In this document: one piece after another, positions 8,067 to 16,200 of the stretch
Position numbering within the stretch: the stretch's first letter is position 1
How the letters are laid out: every line of letters starts with the position of its first letter
DNA from: an uncultured Flavobacteriales bacterium
Lineage (GTDB): Bacteria > Bacteroidota > Bacteroidia > Flavobacteriales_D > Sanyastnellaceae
Length of the DNA stretch: 21,058 nucleotides
Assembly: GCA_938092195.1 (NCBI GenBank)
Contig: CALKHD010000070.1
Span: 1 to 21,058 of the forward strand
Direction of reading: 5' to 3'
Notes under the pieces: model-generated
Database searches by the model: none
Told to the model about the DNA's origin: nothing
Seen by the model: only the letters and a program-made list of their open reading frames with translations
Position numbers and translations under genes: made by a program

Positions 8067-8851
8067 GTCTTGAATTGTTGGCGTCCAAAGCTCCAATGGA
8101 CAAACAAGGTCAGGAAGAACCGGTCATTCTGGTCAAAATCTGGTGCCATGATGACAACCGGGGTCACAAATGCATCCAGATTTAGCCCAACGGAAAGGGT
8201 CCGCAAAGATTCTCGCGACCCTCCATATTCGAAATCAGCCGCGACCCGGAAAAACGCACCTGGGGAAGGCGTCACCTCCAAAATCCCATTCAATGATCCC
8301 GCGCGGCCGTAAATGTGATCGGTGCCATGGACATCCGGATCGTAGCGCTCTGTCAGCAGATAACGGTAGGGAATGCTCGGGTAGCCAATGACCAGATACA
8401 CGGGCTTGGACAGCGCCAAGGCCGGACCAAAGGCCCACTTCCAACCAATGGCGACTGCGCCGTTCCTGAGCTTGGGCGTTGCGATGGTTCGATTCCCCCA
8501 ACCAAGCCGAGCGATGTAGGCGTTGTTGACTTTGCCAAAGACATAGCTTTTGCCCTGATCGTAAACAGGATTGAAGCTGCGCACCTCTTTGGGGTGCTTC
8601 ATGCTCACGATTTCGAAGGACCAAGTCCGGACCTTGCCCACACCGCGGTATGTTCCTCGCTCAACGTGCACCCCCATTCCCCGTGTATGCAAGGACAGGC
8701 CTGTTTCTACCCGATGGGTGAACACGGTTTCTGGCTCGTCTTCACCCAAAGGTGACCCTTGGCCATGGGACATGACCGGCCCCATCAGAAAGGCAAGCGC
8801 ACACATCAAAGTGCGCAAAGTGACGGAAGAAGAAACACAGACGAAGTCCAT
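8063..8851 (-). CDS. Conserved hypothetical outer-membrane beta-barrel-like protein
   Basis: This 262-aa product starts with a signal-like segment: a hydrophobic stretch about residues 12-26 ending near SHGQG. The rest alternates short amphipathic strands with polar turns, for example RVETGLSLHTRGMGVHVERG, FNPVYDQGKSYVFGKVNNA and NDRFFLTLFVHWSFGR. The final aromatic-rich strand resembles a barrel-closing strand. I recognise the FNPxYDxGKSYVFGK-type segment as typical of an uncharacterised Bacteroidota family, but I know no function. Its TGA overlaps the lipA ATG by 4 nt, so the two are translationally coupled. A second start (ATG at 8806) would still leave a signal peptide core. It is divergent from the OsmC gene with only 24 nt between the annotated starts. 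Confidence 0.8.
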   Translation of the reverse strand: MDFVCVSSSVTLRTLMCALAFLMGPVMSHGQGSPLGEDEPETVFTHRVETGLSLHTRGMGVHVERGTYRGVGKVRTWSFEIVSMKHPKEVRSFNPVYDQGKSYVFGKVNNAYIARLGWGNRTIATPKLRNGAVAIGWKWAFGPALALSKPVYLVIGYPSIPYRYLLTERYDPDVHGTDHIYGRAGSLNGILEVTPSPGAFFRVAADFEYGGSRESLRTLSVGLNLDAFVTPVVIMAPDFDQNDRFFLTLFVHWSFGRQQFKT

Positions 8852-8875
8852 CGAGAGTCACGAAATTAGCGCACG

Positions 8876-9280
8876 ATGAAGTATGCACTCACCTATCCTG
8901 AACCCCTGAGAACGAAAGCGGTTCACGCGGGCAACCAACAAACCTTAATCACAGACGCCCCCACCGACAATGGAGGCCTTGGCGAAGCCTACTCTCCCAC
9001 AGACTTGGTGGCTGTGGGGCTGGCCAGTTGCATCATGACCATTTTGGGCCTCAGGGCCAAAAGCAGAGGATTGAATGTTCTTTCCATGACCGCGGAGACC
9101 GAAAAAAAAATGAGCCCGACCCCGAGGCGCATTGGGCGCATCGCAATCGAGCTCAAAGTCCAATTGGAAGGAGGCTCAGTTCAAGACCAAGAGTGGCTGC
9201 GCTCCGAAGCGCTCGCCTGCCCTGTGGCCATGTCCTTGCACCCTGATCTTCGTCAAGACATTCAGGTAATTTTCGAGTGA
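8876..9280 (+). CDS. OsmC/Ohr-family protein (peroxide reductase-like)
   Basis: The 134-aa product has the two cysteines expected of OsmC-family thiol peroxidases: Cys52 in GLASCIMTILG and Cys115 in ACPVAMSLHPDL. It also has the YSPTDLVAVGLASC helix start that marks the family. Members reduce organic hydroperoxides in the cytoplasm with thiol donors. Without a tree I cannot say whether it belongs to OsmC, Ohr or the YhfA-like branch; the CPV(A/S)xSLHP form is closest to the general OsmC-like branch. It stands alone. The upstream neighbour is divergent at 24 nt and the downstream small lipoprotein gene is convergent with only 4 nt between stop codons, so no dedicated terminator fits there. Confidence 0.92.
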   Translation: MKYALTYPEPLRTKAVHAGNQQTLITDAPTDNGGLGEAYSPTDLVAVGLASCIMTILGLRAKSRGLNVLSMTAETEKKMSPTPRRIGRIAIELKVQLEGGSVQDQEWLRSEALACPVAMSLHPDLRQDIQVIFE

Positions 9281-9284
9281 GGAT

Positions 9285-9446
9285 TCAATTCGAATCCAAA
9301 CTTTCTTCTCCCGTCGCTTGGCTTTCGGGAGTGGTCTGTTCAAAGTCGACACCGTTGTAAGCGTCACAGTATGGGTAGGAAAGAGCACAGCTGCTCAAGC
9401 CTACTGAAATCAGGAGGGCCATGGCCCAAAAATTGAAGTGCTTCAT
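9285..9446 (-). CDS. Small predicted lipoprotein (53 aa)
   Basis: The reading frame from the ATG at 9446 encodes MKHFNFWAMALLISVGLSSC, a textbook short lipoprotein signal with lipobox LSSC (Cys20). A mature part of only 34 residues follows: a segment ALSYPYCDAYNGVDF with one more cysteine, then a Glu/Ser/Thr-rich tail. An earlier in-frame start at 9476 would add ten residues before a good signal and is less likely. Size, lipobox and strand placement argue for a real gene, since the frame lies outside its neighbours. I recognise no family with certainty. Small Cys-containing lipoproteins of this kind are common and poorly annotated in Bacteroidota. Confidence 0.68.
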   Translation of the reverse strand: MKHFNFWAMALLISVGLSSCALSYPYCDAYNGVDFEQTTPESQATGEESLDSN

Positions 9447-9538
9447 GATGGATAGATGTGGATTCTTGAATGGCACATGGTTCTTTACGTGACGCTTCTC
9501 AAATAGGTTACGTTCTCAATTCCCAACTTGCCGTTTCT

Positions 9539-10969
9539 ATGGACATCTCTGCAATTCTCATTCTTGCCATTGGCTTGGCCATCATTGGTTTGTTGTTGGC
9601 CTTGCTTCGCCGGCCGGCTGCTGGAGCCGGTCAACACTCAGCCGAGCACGACTCTCTGAAGCAAGAAGCCGAGAAATGGGAAGCCCGTTGGAATGCTGAC
9701 CGGAGCGAGTTCGACGAAAAAGAAGCCAGCCTTCGCGAGACCATAGACAGCGAAAAACAGACTTCTTCTCAGCTTCGCGCAGACCTCGCTCGGCTCGAAA
9801 CCGAACTGAGTGCGGCCCGTGAGAGAGAATTGAAGGGAGAGCAGGAAAGAGAGGCCCAGGAAGCCGCCCTCCTCAATAGATTCAAGGTCCTGTCCAGCGA
9901 AATGCTCGAGGCTGGAACCGAAAGACTTAAGAAGACCAACAAGGATGAGATCGACGCCTTGCTGAAGCCCTTTGGTGACCGGCTCGATGAATTTGGCAAG
10001 CAGGTCCGCGAAGCCTACGGCAACGAGCGCGAGCAACAAGGTGAGCTGTCGGCAAAGCTGAAGCAGCTTTTCGAGCTCAACCAAAAAATGACCGAAGAGG
10101 CCCACAACCTGACCCAGGCCTTGACCGGAAACACAAAGGTCCAAGGCGATTGGGGGGAGCTTCAACTGGAGACCCTTCTCCAAAATGCCGGATTGGAAAA
10201 GGACGTGCATTACGAAGTCCAAGACACCGGGCGGAACGCAGACGGAAAGCTGTTGAGGCCGGACTTCGTGGTCAAACTGCCCGACAACCGGCTGGTGATC
10301 ATTGACTCCAAAGTGTCACTGACCGCCTATGCTGCTTGGACAGCCGCCGAAGACAACGCCGCTCGCAAAACCGCCATGAAATCGCATTACGGAAGCATGG
10401 AAAGGCACGTCAGAGATCTGGGAGAGAAGCGCTACCAAGATTTATATGGCACCGCTCCTGACTTTGTGCTCATGTACATCCCTGTGGAGCCTGCCTTGAG
10501 TGTGGACTTCGAGCGCCAAAACACCCTTTACCAAATGGCGGCTGGCAAAAAAGTGGTGCCCGTCACAACCTCCACCTTGTTGGCCACGCTTCGTTTGATC
10601 AGCTTTCTCTGGAAACAGGAATCTCAAAAGCAAAATGCGGAGGCCATTGCTTCCCGCGGCCAGCAGTTGCTGAAAAAGTTCAATGGTTTCCTGAGCGACC
10701 TGAAACAGGTCGGCACAAGACTGGAACAGGCCCAAAGTGCCCACACTGGGGCCTTCCAAAAGCTGTCAACCGGCACGGGCAACTTGATCAGCCAGGCTGA
10801 AAAACTGCGCAAGCTTGGGGGCATCGAAACCCCACTTGCCATTGATCCATCTGAAGTAGAGGCCGCGATGGATTCCAACGAAAATGCAGAACCCCAGCTT
10901 CGGATTTCAAATTCCGAGGCTGAGCGCGATGAACAGGCCGATTCCTCGACGAACTTGCCCCCCAAGTGA
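9539..10969 (+). CDS. rmuC: DNA recombination protein RmuC
   Basis: The start is the ATG at 9539 (MDISAILILAIGLAIIGLLL), which gives the N-terminal membrane anchor usual for RmuC; a frame start at 9470 precedes it by 23 residues and is unlikely. The product is 476 aa. The anchor (residues 3-22) is followed by a long charged coiled coil (about 35-190). Then comes the RmuC nuclease-like domain, opening with GDWGELQLETLLQNAGL (about residue 203) and containing RPDFVVKLPDNRLVIIDSKVSL and the MYIPVEPAL stretch. RmuC proteins limit inversion or recombination at short inverted repeats; the PD-(D/E)xK-like core fits a nuclease but activity is inferred. Its TGA overlaps the next gene's GTG start by 4 nt, so expression of the GWxTD protein is probably coupled to it. 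Confidence 0.95.
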   Translation: MDISAILILAIGLAIIGLLLALLRRPAAGAGQHSAEHDSLKQEAEKWEARWNADRSEFDEKEASLRETIDSEKQTSSQLRADLARLETELSAARERELKGEQEREAQEAALLNRFKVLSSEMLEAGTERLKKTNKDEIDALLKPFGDRLDEFGKQVREAYGNEREQQGELSAKLKQLFELNQKMTEEAHNLTQALTGNTKVQGDWGELQLETLLQNAGLEKDVHYEVQDTGRNADGKLLRPDFVVKLPDNRLVIIDSKVSLTAYAAWTAAEDNAARKTAMKSHYGSMERHVRDLGEKRYQDLYGTAPDFVLMYIPVEPALSVDFERQNTLYQMAAGKKVVPVTTSTLLATLRLISFLWKQESQKQNAEAIASRGQQLLKKFNGFLSDLKQVGTRLEQAQSAHTGAFQKLSTGTGNLISQAEKLRKLGGIETPLAIDPSEVEAAMDSNENAEPQLRISNSEAERDEQADSSTNLPPK

Positions 10970-12318
10970 GGAACAGCCTGTCGATTTCAACTTCCAACCC
11001 CATGTGGGTCATTGCACTGTCTGCGATGCTCATGTGCTGGGGTTGTTCCACCCCATCGCGTTTGGGCTCGAATGCCGACAAACCTTATTTGTGGGAGCCC
11101 CTGCCCCACCATCCAGAGTTGGCTTGGCATCGGCACCACCCAGATTCTGCAACAGTGTATGTGAGGCTCCCCGCCCACGAGCCGCTGCACCTGAGAGAGG
11201 ACATTGGCGCCCCCTTTCGATTCTCATTGGAACTGGAGCTGCTTGTGGCCGCCACAGAGTGGCCCACGGGCAATCAAGAGAGCCGCCCAAACTCCATGCT
11301 TCACCGCTTTCGATGGGAAGATGCGGCGAACCCCGATCGACGGGAATTGGTGGGCCGGTTTACGTTCCCCCTTTCCACCGGACGCTACCGAATCATCCAC
11401 ACCATTCGCGACTTGCACAGGGGATCAGACGTAACAGGTGTAACCGCCTTTGACGGCTGGGGAGAGAAGGCACCTGAGCGTTGTTTGGCGTTTGAACTGA
11501 CGACAGGGGAACCCGCCTGGAACCGCTCTTTGCCCGACGGTGGTCGCTGCGGGCTCCTGGTGCCGCCCGACATGAAAGACCTCCTCTGGAAGCACACAGC
11601 CATGCCCCCAGTTGACTCCTTTCCTTCTGCGCCATTCCTGGACAGAATCCCAAAAGCACTCTCCTTTCCCAAAGACAAAGCAGCCCCTCAAAGGCCCATC
11701 CCGGTTTCCGAAGCCCCTCTTGACGTCTTTTTTCCTGCGGGGAATTGGACGGGGTGGTCATGGCTCAGCTGGGAGAACACCCCTGGGATCCACCGCTGGA
11801 GTTATGGAGATGAGCCATCATCCATTCTGGTGGCGGCCAGGAGGCGTCACTTCCCAGTCATGCGCGATCTGGACCAGATGATCCGCGCCACGAGGTACAT
11901 CGCCACCCGGCAGGAGTACAAAACCATGCGAAATGCCCGGGACCCCAAGAAAGCCTTGGATGAATTCTGGCTCAGCTTTGCATCCGGACCAGAAGTCGCC
12001 AGAGGGCTCATCGCCACCTATTATGGGAGGGTGCGGGAAGCCAATGTGCATTTCACGAGCCTCAAGGAAGGTTGGTGCACCGACCGAGGCATGGTCCACA
12101 TGGTCTTCGGCCATGCCGACCGCGTCCGGCGCGACTTTCAGGGAGAAACATGGGTATATGGAGAGGAAGGAGATGTCAACGCACTCATCTTCCGCTTTTC
12201 AAGAAATGACAACGGAGACGACTTCAATCGATACGATTTGGAGCGTTATCCTGGATTTAGAAGCCCGTGGGAAGCCATGGTGTCGAGTTGGCGCCGAGGC
12301 AAAGTGAGAAACAGATGA
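10966..12318 (+). CDS. GWxTD-domain protein, probable lipoprotein
   Basis: The reading frame starts with a GTG at 10966 that shares GTGA with the rmuC stop. An ATG at 11002 (MWVIALSAMLMCWGC) is the alternative start and gives a tighter signal peptide. The hydrophobic segment ends in CWGC, an imperfect lipobox, so lipidation is likely but not certain. From the GTG the product is 450 aa. The middle contains beta-rich segments without a family I can name. The C-terminal 130 residues form the GWxTD domain, with the signature GWCTDRGMVHMVFG near residue 369 and a preceding helical motif DEFWLSFA. GWxTD proteins occur mostly in Bacteroidota and some other phyla; their role is unknown. The stop overlaps the rlmB ATG as ATGA. 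Confidence 0.85.
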   Translation: MRNSLSISTSNPMWVIALSAMLMCWGCSTPSRLGSNADKPYLWEPLPHHPELAWHRHHPDSATVYVRLPAHEPLHLREDIGAPFRFSLELELLVAATEWPTGNQESRPNSMLHRFRWEDAANPDRRELVGRFTFPLSTGRYRIIHTIRDLHRGSDVTGVTAFDGWGEKAPERCLAFELTTGEPAWNRSLPDGGRCGLLVPPDMKDLLWKHTAMPPVDSFPSAPFLDRIPKALSFPKDKAAPQRPIPVSEAPLDVFFPAGNWTGWSWLSWENTPGIHRWSYGDEPSSILVAARRRHFPVMRDLDQMIRATRYIATRQEYKTMRNARDPKKALDEFWLSFASGPEVARGLIATYYGRVREANVHFTSLKEGWCTDRGMVHMVFGHADRVRRDFQGETWVYGEEGDVNALIFRFSRNDNGDDFNRYDLERYPGFRSPWEAMVSSWRRGKVRNR

Positions 12319-13055
12319 GACCAAGACCCAAAAAGCAGGACGACCGAATCATCGGTTGGCACCCCATCAAGGAAGCCCTCGAGGAAGGCGTTGAAATGGC
12401 GCGCGTGTTGATTCAAAGGGACAGCAAGGACGAGAAGACCAAGCAGCTTTTGAGCGTATTGCGGTCCAGGCAAATTCCCGTACAGCGCGTGCCCCGGGAA
12501 AGGCTCGACCGGATCACCAAGAAGAACCACCAAGGCATCATCGCCTTTTCGTCCCCCATTGCATTCACCCCACTGGACGAGTTGATCACCTCTGGTTTCG
12601 AGACCGGAGAACGGGTCTTTTTGGTGGTGCTGGACGGCGTCACCGATGTGGGCAACCTGGGTGCCATTGCGCGCACGGCAGAGTGTTTTGGCGCCACCGG
12701 ACTGGTGTTGCAGGACCACCATGCCGCCCCAGTCAATGAAGACGCGGTCAAAACCAGTTCTGGGTCTTTGCTTCGTTTGCCTGTAGCACGGGTGCCCGAC
12801 ATCGCCAAGGCGCTTCATTACTTGGGGCAATGCGGACTGGAAAGAATAGGGCTGAGTGAAAAAGCAGAGAACAGGCTTGAAGATTGCCATCCCTCTGACG
12901 CTGCATGCTTGGTTCTTGGAGACGAAGAACGCGGAATTTCTATGCAAAGCTGGGCAAAATGCGACGTTCATGCACGGATCGAAATGAGGGGAAAAACAGG
13001 CTCTTTGAATGTCAGCGTCGCAGGCGGAATCGCCCTCCACCACTTGATGTCCTGA
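12315..13055 (+). CDS. rlmB: SPOUT-family rRNA 2'-O-ribose methyltransferase (RlmB/TrmH type)
   Basis: The start is the ATG at 12315, which overlaps the preceding stop as ATGA; the product is 246 aa. Residues 10-80 match the RNA-binding substrate-recognition domain (RIIGWHPIKEALEEG and NHQGIIAF). The trefoil-knot SpoU domain then shows motif 1 DVGNLGAIARTAECFGA (Asn114, Arg120), motif 2 LGDEERGI (201-208) and motif 3 SLNVSVAGGIAL (230-241). RlmB methylates G2251 of 23S rRNA in E. coli. Length and domain order fit RlmB, but TrmH-family paralogues with other targets are similar. The long overlap-linked context (rmuC, GWxTD, rlmB) suggests one transcript. No clear terminator follows; the next 176 bases are AT-rich and hold the promoter of the giant gene. 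Confidence 0.9.
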   Translation: MRPRPKKQDDRIIGWHPIKEALEEGVEMARVLIQRDSKDEKTKQLLSVLRSRQIPVQRVPRERLDRITKKNHQGIIAFSSPIAFTPLDELITSGFETGERVFLVVLDGVTDVGNLGAIARTAECFGATGLVLQDHHAAPVNEDAVKTSSGSLLRLPVARVPDIAKALHYLGQCGLERIGLSEKAENRLEDCHPSDAACLVLGDEERGISMQSWAKCDVHARIEMRGKTGSLNVSVAGGIALHHLMS

Positions 13056-13090
13056 GAAGAACCGCCCCAAGCATGTATGCGGATGAACCC

Positions 13091-13148
13091 GTCGATAGTG
13101 GCGGTTGAATGACAAATCTCATCGACCAATTAAAATATTTTTGTCGAT
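13091..13148. repeat. Three GTCGAT-type hexamers around the -33 region
   Basis: GTCGAT occurs at 13091-13096 and 13143-13148, and its reverse complement ATCGAC at 13121-13126. The last two form an inverted repeat with a 16-bp AT-rich spacer, and the 13143 copy shares its G with the -33 TTTG. They could be operator half-sites for a regulator of the giant gene, but hexamers are short and this is by inspection only. Confidence 0.4.
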
Positions 13149-13172
13149 TTATTTTGTTTGTTCGTATATTTG
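13140..13172 (+). promoter_or_regulatory. Bacteroidota housekeeping-type promoter (TTTG-N21-TAnnTTTG)
   Basis: TTTG at 13140-13143 is followed after 21 bases by TATATTTG at 13165-13172, which matches the Bacteroidota -7 consensus TAnnTTTG exactly. The region is markedly more AT-rich than its surroundings. A start site near 13178 would give a leader of about 54 nt before the ATG at 13232. It is the best promoter in the window and would drive the three-gene surface module. Confidence 0.68.
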
Positions 13173-13191
13173 ATGCCTTCGCCTGTCGCTT

Positions 13192-13226
13192 GTTTTCAGT
13201 GTTTGAACCAGAATCGAACTGAAAAC
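13192..13226 (+). promoter_or_regulatory. Hairpin in the predicted 5' leader, just upstream of the start codon
   Basis: GTTTTCAGT (13192-13200) pairs perfectly with ACTGAAAAC (13218-13226). After a 2-nt bulge, an inner UUGA/UCGA helix (13203-13206 with 13214-13217, one G-U pair) leaves a 7-nt loop. The structure ends 5 nt before the ATG at 13232, so it sits where a ribosome would bind. It could be a translation control, an RNA stability element or a DNA operator. No T-run follows, so it is not a terminator. Confidence 0.55.
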
Positions 13227-13231
13227 GTTAT

Positions 13232-16200
13232 ATGAGACACTTTTACTACGTTCGCACTTCGGATAAGCTCACCCCCTCAGGGTTGGCTCCGCGTACCCTT
13301 TCGTCACGTGTCATGCCTGCACGACTACTTATCACTGGTGTGCTCCTCTGTTGGGGCTTTCTTTCTTGGTCTCAGCCCTTCCTTCACGAAGGTTGCGACA
13401 GTCTATGTGTCCCAGCTCTGCTGAATGAGGATTCAGATCTGATTGTCGACTGCACCACCCCATTTCCAGACTTTGTTTTGCCATCGGCTGAAGGTTGCGA
13501 CGACGCACCCATCACCGCCATGCCAAGCGTGGAATTGGACGAGACGGTTGTCATGAGTTACGACCTCACCACAGCCTTGGGTGTGGGAGCGGACTGGGCA
13601 CTTTGGCTCGGTGGTTTCGAAGCCATGGGTCATGGATCCAGCGATTACTTCAACCCCACTTCCGAAGGGGTGATGCTGAATGCATATGCCAATGGAACCG
13701 TGCGCATCACAGGAGATTTGGTGAATGACGAAAATGCCAATGAGCAATTTCACCTGGAACTGTTCTTGAAGTCCGGCCAGGACTTTGAAAGCTGGGATGC
13801 CCAAGGACGTTTGCCCAAGGATGATCTGGGCTTGGGCGCTTTTGTAGACTGGACCTTTTACGAGGTGGTCGACACATTGAGCCGGCTGGAAGGTTTGGGA
13901 GATTTCGAGGGCGACATGCTCTACCTAGACCACATGCCATTTTCCAAGCTGTTTGGTTTCCAAATGGGCGCCGACGGGGCGAACAACAAGAACATCAACT
14001 TTGGAATCAGCGGATGGTTCTGGTACCGAGGTATGATCGGCGGACAACCTGTGAATGGCACTGGAGACGTCAATGCTGACTTGGTCGATGGCGAGGACGA
14101 CAGCGTCTCCTGCCCTGTTGTGGAATCCCGCGAACGGATTGTCATGGCTTGGTCAGAATGCGGACACGACGTGCACAGTTACAATGTGGAGCGCCATGAC
14201 TTAGAAGCCCCCTACTTTGTGTCCTTGCCTCCGCTGGCGTCTGCAGATTGCACCTCCCTGCCAGACACGGCATCCATCGATGCTTTCGAGGTTGGAGACG
14301 ATTGCGGAAGCGACCTCAGCCTTGAGGTCCTGTCCGATGTGGTTGTCGGCCCACCTTGCGATCAAGAATTGACCCGTACATGGCGCTTGACTGACGATTG
14401 CGGAAACTACACCGACACCTTTCAAGTGGTGACACTGATCGACACCACGGGGCCAACGTTCATCTTGAACGATGTGGAATTGGACTGCACAGAGTGGTCA
14501 TCCTTTGAACCCACCACCCCCATCATCACAGACAACTGCACGCCTTCAGAGGACATTGTGACCTCATACACCGAGGGAGAGCCTGTTGGCGCCTTCCCGT
14601 CTGACTTCACGATTGAGTTGTCCTACACAGCGACGGACCTCTGTGGCAATGCCACTACCCAGTCGGCCACCATCACCGTGACAGACACCACGGCACCTGT
14701 ACTGACAGACCTTCCTGAAGACGTCACCTTGACATGCGTGGAATGGGAGACCTACCAAGCACAAGCCCCTTCAGCCACCGACAACTGCACCGATGATTTG
14801 GGTGCAGCGCAAGTGGACACCCTCGTTGTGGATCAAGTGTGCGAAGGGACCTTCACCCTCACCTTGACTTATTCATTCACGGACCTGGCAGGAAACACCT
14901 CTAGCCATGTACAAACGGTGAATGTGGAAGACACCACCCCACCGGAAGTCACTTCTTCTCCAGCCGACTTGGTGATCGATTGTAACGACGCATGGCCGGC
15001 CGCCGAAGGAGTCAACCTTCCAACGGCTTCTGACGACTGCAGCGGAGTCAACATCACTTGGATGGATGACACCACATTCACGGAGTGTCCCGGAGAGCTG
15101 ATTGTCCGCACCTTCACCATCAGCGATGATTGCGGCAACTCGACTACGGTCGCGCAAAACATTCAAAAAGAAGACACCACAGGCCCCGTGCTCGAGGATG
15201 TGCCTGCAGACACCACTTTGGCCTGCGGTTCAGACCTGCCTTCTGCTGAACCTACCGCGATGGACGACTGCTCTGAAGTGGACAGCACTTGGACCACGGT
15301 TGAAGCCGTTGATGTCGCCTTTGGAACGTCTTTTGCCCTTGATTTCGAGGCTTGCTCCTTGGATGGCCTCGTGGCCGATGGTGGAACCATTTCCATCAGC
15401 AATGATGCATTCGATGGCACTTGTGCCGTGGAAATGCTGCATGCCGCAGGAGAAGACCCCCACAATTTCTACGACCCCGCTGTGCTCGCTGGGCGAGGAA
15501 CCTACCAAGTGATGGCCAGGGCCGATGGTTTCATCAGTGACAACATGGTCCACTTGCTTGCAGGCGACGACATGGGTGATTCAGGCATCACTTTATCCTT
15601 GCGTCCCAACGGAACGGACAACCCTGGAATTGACATCACTGGTTTGGGCCTCAATGCTTCCGCCGACGCGGCCATGGCCCAAGGCGATTGGTACTTGGTT
15701 CAAGTGACCCTTGGAGAAAGCCAGTTGAGCCTGTCCATTGACGGAATGCTTGTTCTGGAGGTGAACCTTCCAGCAGACCTGCCCAGTCAAGGCCGGTTCA
15801 AGCTCGCCGCCGCTTATGCTGCGAGTTATGACGACATGTCCTACCAAGCGGAAGATCCTTGTCCCGTGGTCGAGCGATATGAGCGCACATTCCATGCCCT
15901 CGACGCCTGCGGCAATGAAAGCACGGCCACCCAGGTCATCGATTTGATTGACACAGTGGCCCCCGTATTTGGCGACCTGCCGGAAGACCTCTTGCTCGCT
16001 TGCGGAGAGGACATTCCCGAGACAGAAATCGACGCGACGGATGCTTGCTCAGATGTGAGCGTCATGGCATCCATCGACACCCTGATTGCCCCATGCCCAG
16101 GGACCTTCACATTGATTCGCACATTCACCGCGATGGATGCCTGTGGCAACGCCGCGCAGCATCAGCAAACCATTCAAGTGATGGATGAGGAAGCCCCCAT

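Noticed and set aside
12246..13115. 289-codon open frame antisense to rlmB
   Set aside because: The sense strand carries all three SpoU motifs; the antisense product has no family features and is cysteine- and histidine-rich in the way mirror frames are.
13056..13140. Terminator for rlmB in the AT-rich stretch
   Set aside because: The AACCGCC / GGCGGTT stem (13060-13066 with 13100-13106) has a 33-nt loop and no T-run after it; the AT palindrome near 13133 is too weak. Termination here may be factor-dependent.
13232..13313. Frameshift or wrong start at the beginning of the giant gene, because 27 residues precede the signal peptide
   Set aside because: The frame is continuous and the ATG at 13232 has an AT-rich upstream context, while that of 13313 is GC-rich. 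A long n-region is tolerated in T9SS cargos, so I kept 13232 and noted the alternative.
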